Below are positions 1-7,782 of a DNA stretch of 40,619 bases, piece by piece (positions within the stretch are counted from its first letter, which is position 1; every line of letters begins with the position of its first letter). Made by a program: the position numbers and the translations under genes. Location: positions 1 through 40,619 of the forward strand of contig JAQXZA010000109.1 in the NCBI GenBank assembly GCA_029226955.1, read 5' to 3'. This stretch comes from Clostridia bacterium (GTDB lineage Bacteria; Bacillota; Clostridia; Oscillospirales; Acutalibacteraceae). A model generated the notes under the pieces. It did not search any database. It saw only the letters and a list, made by a program, of their open reading frames with translations, and had not been told where the DNA came from.

Positions 1-1
1 T

Positions 2-67
2 TCCCAATCAAATGGGATATAGGGTGTGCGTTGCACCCGTTTGTAGTAAACATAGCTTAAACTATGT
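2..67. other. Cluster of three small hairpins at the window start
   Basis: Three perfect short inverted repeats follow one another: TCCCA/TGGGA (2-6 with 13-17), GGGTG/CACCC (22-26 with 34-38) and ACATAG/CTATGT (50-55 with 62-67). None has a clean U-run directly behind it, although the sequence after base 77 is very T/A-rich. It may be the 3' end or terminator region of a gene lying before the window. No coding sequence is visible in these bases. Confidence 0.35.
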
Positions 68-158
68 TGAACAATAAAGAAAAATATTTTTAATAAAATC
101 TTTTATAAATTTTATTGTTTTTAATATTTTTTATAACGTAACGGAGGAATTGCTGAAT

Positions 159-887
159 ATGTTGACGAATGAAGAATTTTTAGAAGTAATAAGAAAATCC
201 TTTGAAACATATTTAAGTGTAGATACTTCCAGAAGTACAGCAAAGCTAAAATCCTTGCACGGAAGTATTGCGAAAGATTTGAAATCTCTTTTTGGAAAAG
301 ACTATAAAATTCAATCACAAGGTTTTGAAGAAGATAAAGAATGTAGCATAGACGGTAGATATTATCCTAAAAATGTCGATATTGCAGTAACTAAAAACGG
401 TAAAGCAATAGCTGGATATGCTGTCAAATTCATTATGCGGAATTATTCTCAAAACAGCAATAATTACTTTGAAAATATGTTAGGAGAAACAGCTAATATT
501 CGTTCAAATTTAATCCCTTATTTTCAGATTTTTATAATCTTTGAAAAAGTACCATACTACAAAAAAGCTGGAAAGTTTGCAAAATATGATGTAGTTACAG
601 AACATAATCTCAGTAAATATTTTGCACTCTCAAAAGATAATCCAGACAAATTTTATCATACACCTGATAAGACACTTATAGTTGTTTTAAAATTAAAAGA
701 CTCAAATCGTACTTTTACGGATTCAAAAGATTATGCTAATTATTACAGAAGTATTATAAACGATAATGATTTACTTGAATATTCTACCAAAGTTGTTGAT
801 AAATTTTCTGATGGTGTAATTTTGAATGATTATTCTGACTTCTTGCAAAGAACATATTACATAACTGAGGGTAAACTGAAAAAATAA
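159..887 (+). CDS. Uncharacterised protein, possible PD-(D/E)XK-type (restriction-like) nuclease
   Basis: The ATG at 159 (242 residues) is preferred over the in-frame TTG at 150 because GGAGG at 143-147 lies about 11 bases before it and only 2 before the TTG. There is no signal peptide or membrane segment. Residues 70-115 have the shape of a restriction-endonuclease core: PKNVDIAV with Asp74, then a strand ending AVKF with Lys90, then a polar stretch rich in N, Y and E ([10 protein letters not shown], 101-110). In a canonical core the residue two before the Lys is acidic; here it is Ala88, so Glu105 or Glu110 would have to replace it or the site is inactive. No methyltransferase is adjacent. 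The gene looks more AT-rich than its neighbours and stands alone before rpsU, suggesting acquisition. The nuclease assignment is inference from motif pattern only. Confidence 0.55.
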   Translation: MLTNEEFLEVIRKSFETYLSVDTSRSTAKLKSLHGSIAKDLKSLFGKDYKIQSQGFEEDKECSIDGRYYPKNVDIAVTKNGKAIAGYAVKFIMRNYSQNSNNYFENMLGETANIRSNLIPYFQIFIIFEKVPYYKKAGKFAKYDVVTEHNLSKYFALSKDNPDKFYHTPDKTLIVVLKLKDSNRTFTDSKDYANYYRSIINDNDLLEYSTKVVDKFSDGVILNDYSDFLQRTYYITEGKLKK

Positions 888-951
888 ATTTTCTATAAAT
901 CTTATGCAAAATTACTATACTTTTGTATGTAAATTTATTGCATTTTTGGTG

Positions 952-981
952 TTGACAAAATAAGGTGCTTTAAGGTATAAT
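952..981 (+). promoter_or_regulatory. Sigma-A promoter of rpsU
   Basis: TTGACA at 952-957 and TATAAT at 976-981 are separated by 18 bases, a near-consensus housekeeping promoter. Transcription would start near 988, leaving a leader of about 50 bases. That leader contains a possible small hairpin around 1006-1027 (CCC...GCC/GGC...GGG) that partly overlaps the Shine-Dalgarno GGGAGG at 1025-1030. Confidence 0.85.
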
Positions 982-1038
982 ACATAAGTATCGTAATGAC
1001 ACAAACCCCTGCCTTACGGCGGATGGGAGGGAAGATAA

Positions 1039-1215
1039 ATGGCTGAAATCAGAATCAAGGATAACGAATCTCTTGAAAGTGCATTGAGAAGATTCAAAAA
1101 ACAGTGTGCAAGAGCCGGAGTTATTGCTGAGGTTCGTAAAAGAGAAGCTTATGAAAAGCCTTCTGTAAAACGTAAAAAGAAGTCTGAAGCTGCTCGTAAA
1201 CGTAAATATAAATAA
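1039..1215 (+). CDS. rpsU: 30S ribosomal protein bS21
   Basis: This 58-residue protein is the small, very basic bS21 of the 30S subunit, which sits near the anti-Shine-Dalgarno region and helps translation initiation. The N-terminal part ([20 protein letters not shown]) and the Lys/Arg-rich tail ([15 protein letters not shown]) match the family in sequence and length. The ATG at 1039 follows GGGAGG by about 8 bases. It has its own strong promoter and its own terminator, so it appears to be a single-gene unit, unlike the rpsU-dnaG-rpoD arrangement of enterics. Confidence 0.97.
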   Translation: MAEIRIKDNESLESALRRFKKQCARAGVIAEVRKREAYEKPSVKRKKKSEAARKRKYK

Positions 1216-1249
1216 TTTATAATTTGCAGTTTACACAAGAAAAGTTAAG

Positions 1250-1329
1250 GGATATTTCCAAGCGTTGTCGGTTGCCTGCGTTTGCTATGGCAGATTATGC
1301 AGCCGTACAATATGGAAATATCCTTTTTT
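1250..1329 (+). terminator. Large structured terminator of rpsU
   Basis: An 11-bp perfect stem (1250-1260 with 1313-1323, GGATATTTCCA and its complement) is followed directly by six T (1324-1329). The 52-base loop is itself folded: 1269-1275 pairs with 1299-1305 over 7 bp and CTGC/GCAG (1276-1279 with 1290-1293) nests inside. It serves as the rpsU intrinsic terminator; the nested structure is more elaborate than a terminator needs. Confidence 0.8.
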
Positions 1330-1359
1330 GCATTTATAAATAAACTAATCTTTCACACA

Positions 1360-1387
1360 ACTCCACACTCCACTCTCCACACTCCAC
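1360..1387. repeat. Heptanucleotide array, ACTCCAC type, 4 units
   Basis: Four consecutive 7-base units read ACTCCAC, ACTCCAC, TCTCCAC, ACTCCAC. It is the reverse complement of the GTGGAGT-type arrays found elsewhere in this window and lies in the gap between rpsU and yqeG, ending about 20 bases before the yqeG start. Confidence 0.9.
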
Positions 1388-1409
1388 TCTGAAAAAGGGG
1401 GTTAAGTAT

Positions 1410-1937
1410 TTGCCGATTTTAAAACCGACAGTCGCTTTGAGAAATGTTACGGACATTACTCCTGAACTGCTGAAATCTCTCGGAACAGACGCTATTCTGC
1501 TTGATGTTGATAATACACTTGTTCCGCCGACATCAAAAATTCCATACGACGGTGTTCAGGAATGGATTGACAAAATCAAAGCCTGTGGTATTGCAATAGT
1601 GATATGTTCAAATAATTACAAAAAACGTGTGAAACCGTTTTCGGACAGCGTCGGACTTGACTGTGTTGCAATGAGTTTCAAGCCTACACCAATCGGCTTT
1701 AACAGAGCTAAAAAATTGTTAAAGGAAAAACCTGAATCTGTGCTTGTTGTCGGCGACCAGATTTATACGGATATTCTTGGTGCTAATCTTGCCGGAATGA
1801 AGTCCGTACTTCTTGTGCCACGCTCGGAGGAACACGGATTTACAATATATATAAGACGAAAATTAGAAAAACATATAAGAAAAAAAATAAGAATTATGGA
1901 CGAAGGTGAACTTTATGTCAGTAATGGAAAAAGATAA
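1410..1937 (+). CDS. yqeG: YqeG family HAD-type phosphatase
   Basis: A 175-residue cytoplasmic HAD-superfamily phosphatase of the YqeG group (HAD-IIIA type). Motif I is DVDNTLV with the nucleophile Asp32 and acid/base Asp34, motif II is the Ser in VICSNN, motif III the Lys near FKPTP, and motif IV VVGDQIYTDI carries the Mg-binding acids. Family members have little or no cap domain; the physiological substrate is not established. The start is a TTG at 1410 behind an AAGGGGG-type ribosome site. The 3' end overlaps the following DUF6572 gene by 23 bases, so the two are likely translated together in a unit with aroQ. Confidence 0.9.
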   Translation: MPILKPTVALRNVTDITPELLKSLGTDAILLDVDNTLVPPTSKIPYDGVQEWIDKIKACGIAIVICSNNYKKRVKPFSDSVGLDCVAMSFKPTPIGFNRAKKLLKEKPESVLVVGDQIYTDILGANLAGMKSVLLVPRSEEHGFTIYIRRKLEKHIRKKIRIMDEGELYVSNGKR

Positions 1938-2259
1938 AATTGACGGTGTAGGAATAGAAGAAAAAACAAACACTCTTGTATTTCTTCTTGTTGACCATTT
2001 GCCGTGGATTATTGAAGAATATAACCATATCAAAATCTTACAGGCAAAACTTAATTCTTATATTGCCTATATCGAAACAAAACAGTACAAATCCGTTTAC
2101 CGCAACAGAGAGTTTGACAGGTTCAGAATTGAAATTGCGTTTAAATATCAGTTTACTGAAAACTGTGAGAAATTTCTCGGTGCTGCCCGTGCAGAGCTGA
2201 AAAGCCATAATATTGATATAAAATATTCTGTTGTGCAAAAAGATTATAAGGAGAAATGA
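1915..2259 (+). CDS. DUF6572-like protein of unknown function
   Basis: The ATG at 1915 (114 residues) has GAAGG about 8 bases upstream and is preferred over the in-frame GTG at 1906. The sequence DKIDGVGIEEKTNTLVFLLV, a D-H-L-P-W stretch and a LQAKLNSYIAYIE segment resemble the small DUF6572 family, whose function is unknown to me. There is no signal peptide, membrane helix or catalytic motif. It overlaps yqeG by 23 bases and its stop codon overlaps the ATGA before aroQ, so it is part of a tightly coupled operon. Conserved Trp, Leu and Tyr residues suggest a small compact alpha/beta domain. Confidence 0.75.
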   Translation: MSVMEKDKIDGVGIEEKTNTLVFLLVDHLPWIIEEYNHIKILQAKLNSYIAYIETKQYKSVYRNREFDRFRIEIAFKYQFTENCEKFLGAARAELKSHNIDIKYSVVQKDYKEK

Positions 2260-2261
2260 CA

Positions 2262-2696
2262 ATGAAAAAGGTGCTTTTTATTCTTGGCCCTAATCTTAAT
2301 ATGGTGGGTATTCGTGACAAGGCTGTCTATGGCACTGAAACCGCTGAAAGCATTAACGAACAGGTGAAAAAATGGGCTGACGAACTGAATATTGACCTTG
2401 AAATTTTTCAGTCGAACCACGAGGGCGACATTATCGACAAGATACATTCCGCCTACGGAAACAAGGACGGAATTATGATAAATGCCGGTGCATTGACGCA
2501 TTACAGCTATGCACTCCACGACGCAATAGAGGCTGTACATATTCCGACAGTTGAAACCCATATGTCAAATGTTTATGCACGTGAGGAGTTCAGACACAAA
2601 TCGGTAATTTCGGCTGTTTGTGCCGGAACTATTGCAGGATTCGGCACAAACAGCTATTATCTCGGACTTTTGGCACTTAAAAATCTTATGAAATAA
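2262..2696 (+). CDS. aroQ: Type II 3-dehydroquinate dehydratase
   Basis: Catalyses dehydration of 3-dehydroquinate to 3-dehydroshikimate in the shikimate pathway. At 144 residues it has the usual size of the dodecameric type II enzyme. Visible signatures are the N-terminal strand FILGPNLNMVG, the flexible lid with the catalytic Tyr (RDKAVYG), the NAGALTHYSYALHDA segment with Asn and His ligands, and the ETHMSN and FRHKS substrate-binding loops. The ATG at 2262 is chosen over 2256 because AAGGAG at 2248-2253 is 8 bases from 2262 but only 2 from 2256. It is translationally coupled to the upstream DUF6572 gene and is followed 33 bases later by the peptidase gene. Confidence 0.97.
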   Translation: MKKVLFILGPNLNMVGIRDKAVYGTETAESINEQVKKWADELNIDLEIFQSNHEGDIIDKIHSAYGNKDGIMINAGALTHYSYALHDAIEAVHIPTVETHMSNVYAREEFRHKSVISAVCAGTIAGFGTNSYYLGLLALKNLMK

Positions 2697-2729
2697 TAAA
2701 TAAAAAGTCAGAAGAAAGGAAAAATAATT

Positions 2730-3806
2730 ATGGAATCAAGATTAAAAATGCTTGCTGAACTTTTGCCGGAATATGCGGATTCGGCACTTATCGTTTCAAA
2801 GGAAAACAGAAAATATTTTACGGACTTTGTTTCATCTCTCGGCTATCTGCTTGTGACAAGAAAAGAGGCATATCTGCTTGTTGATTTCCGTTACGGCGAG
2901 GCGGCAAAGAAAAACGCAAAATACTGTACGGTTATTACTTATACTAATCTTGGCAATACTTTAAGGGATATTATATATAAAAATTCTCTCCACGATATAA
3001 TGCTTGAGGGTTCGGCTTTTACGCTGAATCAGGCGGCATCAATCGACGAGATTGTGAAATCCGCCTGTGCAAGCACTATTAAGTCGTCAGAACTTGACAA
3101 AATCATAAGCCGTATGAGAATTGTCAAGACCGCTGAGGAAGTTGACAAAATCCGTCACGCACAGCTTATCACGGAAGAGGCTTTCAATGAAACAATAAAG
3201 ACCATAAAAGAGGGCGTAACCGAACGTGACATAGCACTCGAACTTGAATACAGAATGAGAAAAATGGGTGCAGACGGTGTTGCTTTTGACCTTATCGTAA
3301 TAGCCGGCAAAAAGACATCAATGCCGCACGGTGTTCCCGATAACAACGAAATTCAGGCGGGAGATTTCATTACTTTTGACATAGGTGCAACCGTTGACGG
3401 CTATCACAGCGATATGACACGAACCATTGCAATAGGCGGTGTTGACGAATATCAGATGAGGGTTTACAATACGGTTTTACAGGCACAGCTTAACGCATTT
3501 GACGCTGTAAAGGACGGTGCAACCTGTAATTTTGTTGATAATGCCGCACGTTCATATATTTATCAGGCTGGTTTTGAGGGTTGTTTCGGTCACTCGACAG
3601 GTCACGGAGTGGGACTCGAAATTCACGAGGCACCGTCAGTAGCTCCAAAAAATAATTTTGTTCTTCACAGCGGAATGGTTATCACAATCGAACCCGGAAT
3701 ATATATTCCCGACAAATTCGGCGTAAGAATTGAAGATACGGTTGTTGTCACAAATGAAGGTTGTATCAATCTTGCACAACTGCCAAAGGAACTTATTGTA
3801 CTTTGA
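2730..3806 (+). CDS. M24 family Xaa-Pro aminopeptidase/dipeptidase (YqhT-like)
   Basis: A 358-residue cytoplasmic metallopeptidase that removes N-terminal residues preceding proline. Residues 1-120 form a creatinase/prolidase N-domain and 130-355 the pita-bread catalytic domain. The five metal ligands are visible: Asp217 (FDIGATVDGYHSD), Asp228, His292 in GHGVGLEIHE, Glu321 in ITIEPGIY and Glu335 in RIEDTVVV. The adjacency peptidase-efp is the same as yqhT-efp in Bacillus, where an M24 peptidase precedes elongation factor P. AAGAAAGG supplies the ribosome site for the ATG at 2730. It sits at the end of the yqeG-aroQ unit; efp downstream has its own promoter. Confidence 0.92.
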   Translation: MESRLKMLAELLPEYADSALIVSKENRKYFTDFVSSLGYLLVTRKEAYLLVDFRYGEAAKKNAKYCTVITYTNLGNTLRDIIYKNSLHDIMLEGSAFTLNQAASIDEIVKSACASTIKSSELDKIISRMRIVKTAEEVDKIRHAQLITEEAFNETIKTIKEGVTERDIALELEYRMRKMGADGVAFDLIVIAGKKTSMPHGVPDNNEIQAGDFITFDIGATVDGYHSDMTRTIAIGGVDEYQMRVYNTVLQAQLNAFDAVKDGATCNFVDNAARSYIYQAGFEGCFGHSTGHGVGLEIHEAPSVAPKNNFVLHSGMVITIEPGIYIPDKFGVRIEDTVVVTNEGCINLAQLPKELIVL

Positions 3807-3828
3807 GTTTTATTTTGGAATAAAAATC

Positions 3829-3857
3829 TTGCAATTTTTTGAGGCATATAGTATAAT
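3829..3857 (+). promoter_or_regulatory. Sigma-A promoter of efp
   Basis: TTGCAA at 3829-3834 and TATAAT at 3852-3857 are spaced by 17 bases. The transcript would carry an 80-base leader with a perfect hairpin TTCTTGA/TCAAGAA around 3880-3905, without a U-run, before the AGGAGG ribosome site of efp. Confidence 0.8.
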
Positions 3858-3944
3858 TAAACAAGCATATACAGCTTTTTTCTTGAATCTGATTTTTTCA
3901 AGAATGATTAACTTTTTACACATAAACAAACAGGAGGATTTTTT

Positions 3945-4502
3945 ATGATTACAGCAGGCGATTTCAGAAACGGCGTTACCTTTGAAATGGACGGACAGGT
4001 TGTTACAATCCTTGAATTTCAGCACGTAAAGCCGGGTAAGGGTGCAGCTTTTGTTCGTACAAAGATTAAGAACGTTATTACAGGTGCTGTTGTTGAAAAG
4101 ACTTTCAACCCTAACGACAAGTATCCGACAGCTTTCATTGAGAGAAAAGATATGGAATATCTTTATAGTGACGGCGACCTTTACTACTTTATGGATAACG
4201 AAACCTATGAACAGCTTCCGATTAACAAGAGCGTTCTCGGTGATAATTTCAAGTTTGTAAAAGAAAATATGACCTGTAAGATTCTTGCTTACAAGGGCAA
4301 CGTTTTCGGAGTTGAGCCACCGAACTTTGTAGTTCTCACAGTAACACAGACAGACCCGGGATTCAAGGGCGATACGGCTACAAACGTAACAAAGCCGGCA
4401 ACTCTTGAAACAGGTGCTGAAATCAAAGTGCCGCTCTTTATCAATGAAGGCGACGCAATTCAGATTGATACAAGAACAGGCGAATATATGGCAAGAGCTT
4501 AA
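3945..4502 (+). CDS. efp: Elongation factor P
   Basis: EF-P binds between the P and E sites of the ribosome and relieves stalling at consecutive prolines. The 185-residue length and the three beta-barrel domains are standard (KOW-like domain about 1-62, central OB domain 65-128, C-terminal OB domain 130-185). The tip loop reads [10 protein letters not shown], with Lys32 at the position modified in many bacteria; Pro30 next to the loop is typical of the Firmicute type, where 5-aminopentanolylation is known in Bacillus. No epmA/epmB-like gene is nearby. The ATG follows AGGAGG at ideal spacing and it is preceded by its own promoter. Confidence 0.97.
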   Translation: MITAGDFRNGVTFEMDGQVVTILEFQHVKPGKGAAFVRTKIKNVITGAVVEKTFNPNDKYPTAFIERKDMEYLYSDGDLYYFMDNETYEQLPINKSVLGDNFKFVKENMTCKILAYKGNVFGVEPPNFVVLTVTQTDPGFKGDTATNVTKPATLETGAEIKVPLFINEGDAIQIDTRTGEYMARA

Positions 4503-4539
4503 TTCCGTATATATGTGATTATTTATGGGGGACAGTATT

Positions 4540-4986
4540 ATGGAACTTACAGAAAAAGCAGCATACATCAAGGGACTTGTTGACGGTCTTAACCTTGACG
4601 CAAACGACAAGCAGACAAAGGTTATAAAGGCTCTTGTTGACCTTGTGAATGAAATGGCAGAGGAAATCTCAAATCTCGGACAGTGTTATGATGATGTTTG
4701 TGACCAGATTGACGCTATTGACGAGGATCTTGCGGGAGTAGAAGATATAATCTATGACGAGGATTATGACGATGAACCGTGCAACTGTTCGTCTTGTGAT
4801 GACCTTGACGATGATATGTGCTATGAGGTTACGTGTCCTACATGCAAAACAACAATAGGTCTTGGAGAAGATTCTTTGAATGACGGCGGCATTGTTTGTC
4901 CAAACTGCGGCGAAGAACTTGAATTTGACTATGACGAGGACGAACTCGACGATGACGACGACGAAACACCGACTGTCGAAGAATAA
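4540..4986 (+). CDS. CD1247-N-terminal-domain protein with acidic zinc ribbon
   Basis: A 148-residue protein. Residues 1-60 (AAYIKGLVDGLNLDANDKQT, then a heptad-like NEMAEEISNLGQCYDDV) resemble the helical CD1247 N-terminal domain found in clostridia; function unknown. A Cys-rich acidic linker (PCNCSSC) leads to a zinc ribbon CPTC...CPNC (about 105-128), and the protein ends in a strongly acidic Asp/Glu tail. The start at 4540 is chosen because GGGGGA lies 8 bases upstream, rather than the ATG at 4525 that overlaps it. It follows efp by 37 bases and is probably cotranscribed; a terminator follows at 5000. The four-Cys ribbon and acid tail suggest a protein- or RNA polymerase-binding role, but that is inference. 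Confidence 0.75.
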   Translation: MELTEKAAYIKGLVDGLNLDANDKQTKVIKALVDLVNEMAEEISNLGQCYDDVCDQIDAIDEDLAGVEDIIYDEDYDDEPCNCSSCDDLDDDMCYEVTCPTCKTTIGLGEDSLNDGGIVCPNCGEELEFDYDEDELDDDDDETPTVEE

Positions 4987-4999
4987 TTTTTTCTGACTT

Positions 5000-5045
5000 A
5001 AAAAGGCGGAATCTTACTGCATTATGTGGGGTTCCGCTTTTTGTT
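5000..5045 (+). terminator. Intrinsic terminator after the efp unit
   Basis: GCGGAA (5006-5011) pairs with TTCCGC (5032-5037), flanked by an A-run on the left and TTTTTG on the right, ending the efp and CD1247-like transcript. Confidence 0.8.
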
Positions 5046-5079
5046 TTATTTTATTTTTGTGTTTTATGGTTCGTAAAAT

Positions 5080-5112
5080 AATTACGAATTACGCATTACG
5101 AATTACGCATTA
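5080..5112. repeat. Heptanucleotide array, AATTACG/CATTACG type
   Basis: Units of exactly seven bases: AATTACG, AATTACG, CATTACG, AATTACG and a partial CATTAG. The same heptamers recur at 24810-24837. The array ends some 20 bases before the start of the site-2 protease gene. Confidence 0.9.
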
Positions 5113-5131
5113 GTATAGGGGAGATGTGTTT

Positions 5132-5827
5132 ATGTTATTAAGTCTGATTTTATCGGGCAATTTTAATTTCAGTACGGTAATTACCTGTATTTTAGCGTCA
5201 CTTATTGTAATATTTCTTGTATTGCCGTTTCACGAATATGCACACGGCTTTGTTGCGTATAAACTCGGCGACAATACGGCAAAAGTAAGGGGCAGACTTT
5301 CGCTTAATCCGCTTGAACATCTTGATTATGTGGGTGCATTGTTGCTTATATTTATCGGTTTCGGCTGGGCAAAGCCTGTTCCGATTGATGACAGAAATTT
5401 CAAAAATCCAAAAGCCGGAATGGCTATAACCGCACTTGCCGGCCCTGTCGCAAATCTTATTGCCGCAATAGTTGCCGGCTTGATTTATAATGCGATTATT
5501 ACATTTGTAGGTATGGTTACAATACTGACAAATCAGTTCTGGTACTATGTGATTTTATTTTTTCAGTATCTTATGATAATAAATATCGGTCTTGCGGTGT
5601 TTAACCTTATACCAATTCCGCCGCTTGACGGTTCAAAGATACTTATGGCTTTTCTGCCCGACAGAATTGTTTACAAGATTTATCAGTATCAGCAGTTTTT
5701 CTCAATGGGACTTTTTATTCTCGTTATGATGGGCGGACTCAGCGGCGGTCTTATCACTGCAATTCAGAACTGGCTGTTTTACGGCATTAACTGGCTGACA
5801 GCACTGCCGTTCTCATTTATACATTAA
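5132..5827 (+). CDS. Site-2 protease family (M50) membrane metalloprotease
   Basis: A 231-residue intramembrane metalloprotease of the short M50B type with about five to six hydrophobic helices. The zinc motif HEYAH gives His34, Glu35 and His38 in the first core helix; the second motif is NLIPIPPLDGSK with the third ligand Asp166. There is no PDZ domain, as in the minimal rhomboid-like S2P proteins often found next to scpA in clostridia. The start is placed at ATG 5132 because GGGGAG at 5118-5123 is 8 bases away; the GTG at 5126 is too close. The gene ends 20 bases before scpA and is probably cotranscribed with it. The substrate is unknown. Confidence 0.93.
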   Translation: MLLSLILSGNFNFSTVITCILASLIVIFLVLPFHEYAHGFVAYKLGDNTAKVRGRLSLNPLEHLDYVGALLLIFIGFGWAKPVPIDDRNFKNPKAGMAITALAGPVANLIAAIVAGLIYNAIITFVGMVTILTNQFWYYVILFFQYLMIINIGLAVFNLIPIPPLDGSKILMAFLPDRIVYKIYQYQQFFSMGLFILVMMGGLSGGLITAIQNWLFYGINWLTALPFSFIH

Positions 5828-5847
5828 ACGATTGAGGAGAGTTTTTG

Positions 5848-6576
5848 TTGGACAAAATATCATATAAGCTTGATGTTTTTGAAGGTCCGCTTGACCTTTT
5901 GTTACATCTTATCGAAAAAAATAAACTTAATATATATGATATACAAATTTCTGAATTGTGTGAGCAGTATATGGAGCATATCAGGACTATGCAGGAAGAA
6001 AACCTCGACATAGCCGGTGAATTTCTTGATATGGCGTCAAGGCTTATACAGATTAAATCAGCTATGCTTCTCCCGAAATATGACGAGGGAGAGGAAATGA
6101 AAAAAGAACTTACAGGACAACTTATTGAATATCGCAAATGCAAGCAAATGGCAAAAATTTTGTCTGAAAAAATCAGCTTTGACAGCTTTTGCCGTGAGCC
6201 TGAAAAGATTAAATGTGATATGAAATACAAGCGTAATCACGAACCTGTTGTTCTTGTAAATGCTTATATGGCGGCAGTCGGCAGAGGAAAACAGAAAATT
6301 CCGCCGTCTGAGGAGGCTTTTTCGGGAATTGTAAAAAGACGTATTGTGTCCGTAAGCTCAAAAATCATAGGTGTTATGAAAAAGCTGTGGGGCGGACGCA
6401 GTGTCCGTTATGAAAAGATATTTGAGGATTCAACGGATAAAAGCGAACTTGTTGCAACATTTCTTGCAATACTTGAACTCATCAAGGGCAAGCGTGTCCG
6501 TGCCGACGGTGAGGGCGAGGATTTAACCTTAAAAATGATTAGCGGTGGTGGAAAGCGTTGGAAGAAAGAGAACTGA
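5848..6576 (+). CDS. scpA: Segregation and condensation protein A (kleisin)
   Basis: ScpA is the kleisin that bridges the SMC heads and binds ScpB in the bacterial SMC complex for chromosome segregation. The N-terminal signature YKLDVFEGPLDLLLHLIEKN and the following IYDIQI and LLPKYDEGEE segments are diagnostic, and the C-terminal winged-helix region contains FLAILELIKGKRV. Length of 242 residues is usual. Two adjacent TTG codons (5845, 5848) could start translation; 5848 is 8 bases behind GAGGAG (5834-5839). The 3' end overlaps scpB by 19 bases, typical of coupled scpAB. Confidence 0.95.
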   Translation: MDKISYKLDVFEGPLDLLLHLIEKNKLNIYDIQISELCEQYMEHIRTMQEENLDIAGEFLDMASRLIQIKSAMLLPKYDEGEEMKKELTGQLIEYRKCKQMAKILSEKISFDSFCREPEKIKCDMKYKRNHEPVVLVNAYMAAVGRGKQKIPPSEEAFSGIVKRRIVSVSSKIIGVMKKLWGGRSVRYEKIFEDSTDKSELVATFLAILELIKGKRVRADGEGEDLTLKMISGGGKRWKKEN

Positions 6577-7127
6577 AAAATGCGGCGGAGGCAATAATAT
6601 TTGCCTGTGGAACACCTGTTGAGTCTGACAGAATTGCACAGGCTCTCGGTATAAAAAGACAACAGGCAGTCAGTATATGCGACAATCTTGTGAAAGAATA
6701 TTCTGAGGCAAAGCGTGGAATACGTGTTATAAAGCTGAACGAAAGTTATCAGATGTGTACAGTCGAAACTTATGCGGAATATATCCGTGAAGTTATGGAT
6801 TTACGCAGAAATACACCACTGTCACAGGCAGCATCAGAAGTTCTTGCGGTTATTGCGTACAATCAGCCTGTTACAAAGGCATTTATCGAACAGGTGAGAG
6901 GTGTTGACTGTTCGGGTGTTGTTTCAAGCCTTGTTGCCCGTCAGCTTATCGAGGAAAAGGGCAGACTTGAACTTCCGGGCAGACCGCTTGTTTACGGAAC
7001 AACAGAGCATTTTCTGAGGTGTTTTAATATTTCTTCACTTGACGAACTTCCGCCGCTCCCGACAGAAGATGAAGAAAACAAAGACGAAAATTCTCAGGAA
7101 AACAATCAGAGCGGTGATGAAAAATGA
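6558..7127 (+). CDS. scpB: Segregation and condensation protein B
   Basis: ScpB dimers bind the middle of ScpA and regulate SMC ATPase activity. The 189 residues comprise two winged-helix domains: the first with AAEAIIFACGTPVESDRIA, the second with the family signature LSQAASEVLAVIAYNQPVTK, then VSSLVARQLIEEKGRLELPG and RPLVYGTTEHFL. A Glu/Asn/Gln-rich tail follows after residue 170. The start is a TTG at 6558 inside the end of scpA, so translation is coupled. The last bases overlap the DUF2953 gene by 4 bases (ATGA). Confidence 0.95.
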   Translation: MEERELKNAAEAIIFACGTPVESDRIAQALGIKRQQAVSICDNLVKEYSEAKRGIRVIKLNESYQMCTVETYAEYIREVMDLRRNTPLSQAASEVLAVIAYNQPVTKAFIEQVRGVDCSGVVSSLVARQLIEEKGRLELPGRPLVYGTTEHFLRCFNISSLDELPPLPTEDEENKDENSQENNQSGDEK

Positions 7128-7738
7128 CGGCACTTTGGATTATTCTCGGAATAATTGCCTTTATATTTGTTTTGCTTATATGTCCTTTGGCAGTGTCGGT
7201 TGTTTATGACGGAGAACTTGAACTGAAAATAAGGTATCTGTTTTTGTGCTTTAAGATTTTGCCGCCAAAAGAAAAAAAGCCGAAAGAACCAAAACCGCAA
7301 AAAGCCGAAAAGTCTGAAAAATCCGACACCAAACCCGAAAACAAAAACCAAAATCAAATAAAGGATTTCATTAAGAAAAAGGGTACAGACGGTCTTATTG
7401 AATTACTCAAAAAAATTGTTGACATAATTCCGAAAGCCACAAAGACGATTACATCACATCTTGTAATTTCAAAACTGGATATAAACGTTCTTGTTGTCGG
7501 AGATGATGCGGCAGATACGGCTATGAAATTCGGATATTTGTGTTCAGCGGTTTATCCGATTGTTTCAATGATTGAAAGCAATATAAAAAAATGTAAGCAT
7601 AACGAAAATATAGTTGCCGGTTTTAATGACAGCGAAACAAAAATTTATCTTGTATTAAAAGCAAGAATAAAGCCGCTGTTTCTTATAAGTGCGGCTTTGA
7701 GGGCATTATTCCGTGGGATTAAAGCTATTGCAAAATGA
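7124..7738 (+). CDS. DUF2953 (YtfI-like) membrane-anchored protein
   Basis: A 204-residue protein with one N-terminal membrane helix (about 4-25, WIILGIIAFIFVLLIC), a short beta segment typical of DUF2953 (ELELKIRYLFLCFKILPP), a Lys/Glu/Pro-rich linker from about 46 to 80, and an alpha/beta C-terminal part ending in a second hydrophobic stretch. In clostridia and bacilli this gene lies directly before ytfJ and is called ytfI; a sporulation-related role is inferred from that neighbourhood, and no biochemical function is known to me. It overlaps scpB by 4 bases (ATGA) and has the promoter of the next gene at its 3' end. Confidence 0.82.
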   Translation: MTALWIILGIIAFIFVLLICPLAVSVVYDGELELKIRYLFLCFKILPPKEKKPKEPKPQKAEKSEKSDTKPENKNQNQIKDFIKKKGTDGLIELLKKIVDIIPKATKTITSHLVISKLDINVLVVGDDAADTAMKFGYLCSAVYPIVSMIESNIKKCKHNENIVAGFNDSETKIYLVLKARIKPLFLISAALRALFRGIKAIAK

Positions 7739-7756
7739 TAATAATTATATTATAAT
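7728..7756 (+). promoter_or_regulatory. Promoter of the gerW/ytfJ gene
   Basis: TTGCAA (7728-7733) and TATAAT (7751-7756) with a 17-base spacer overlap the last codons of the DUF2953 gene and lie just ahead of ytfJ. It reads as a vegetative-type promoter; a sporulation-sigma site was not recognised. Confidence 0.7.
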
Positions 7757-7782
7757 ATTTACAAATAAAGGCGGTGGAATTT

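Noticed and set aside
3810..4610. A 266-codon open frame antisense to efp
   Set aside because: It is a shadow of efp and the neighbouring gene, with Cys/Ser-rich meaningless composition and no ribosome site.
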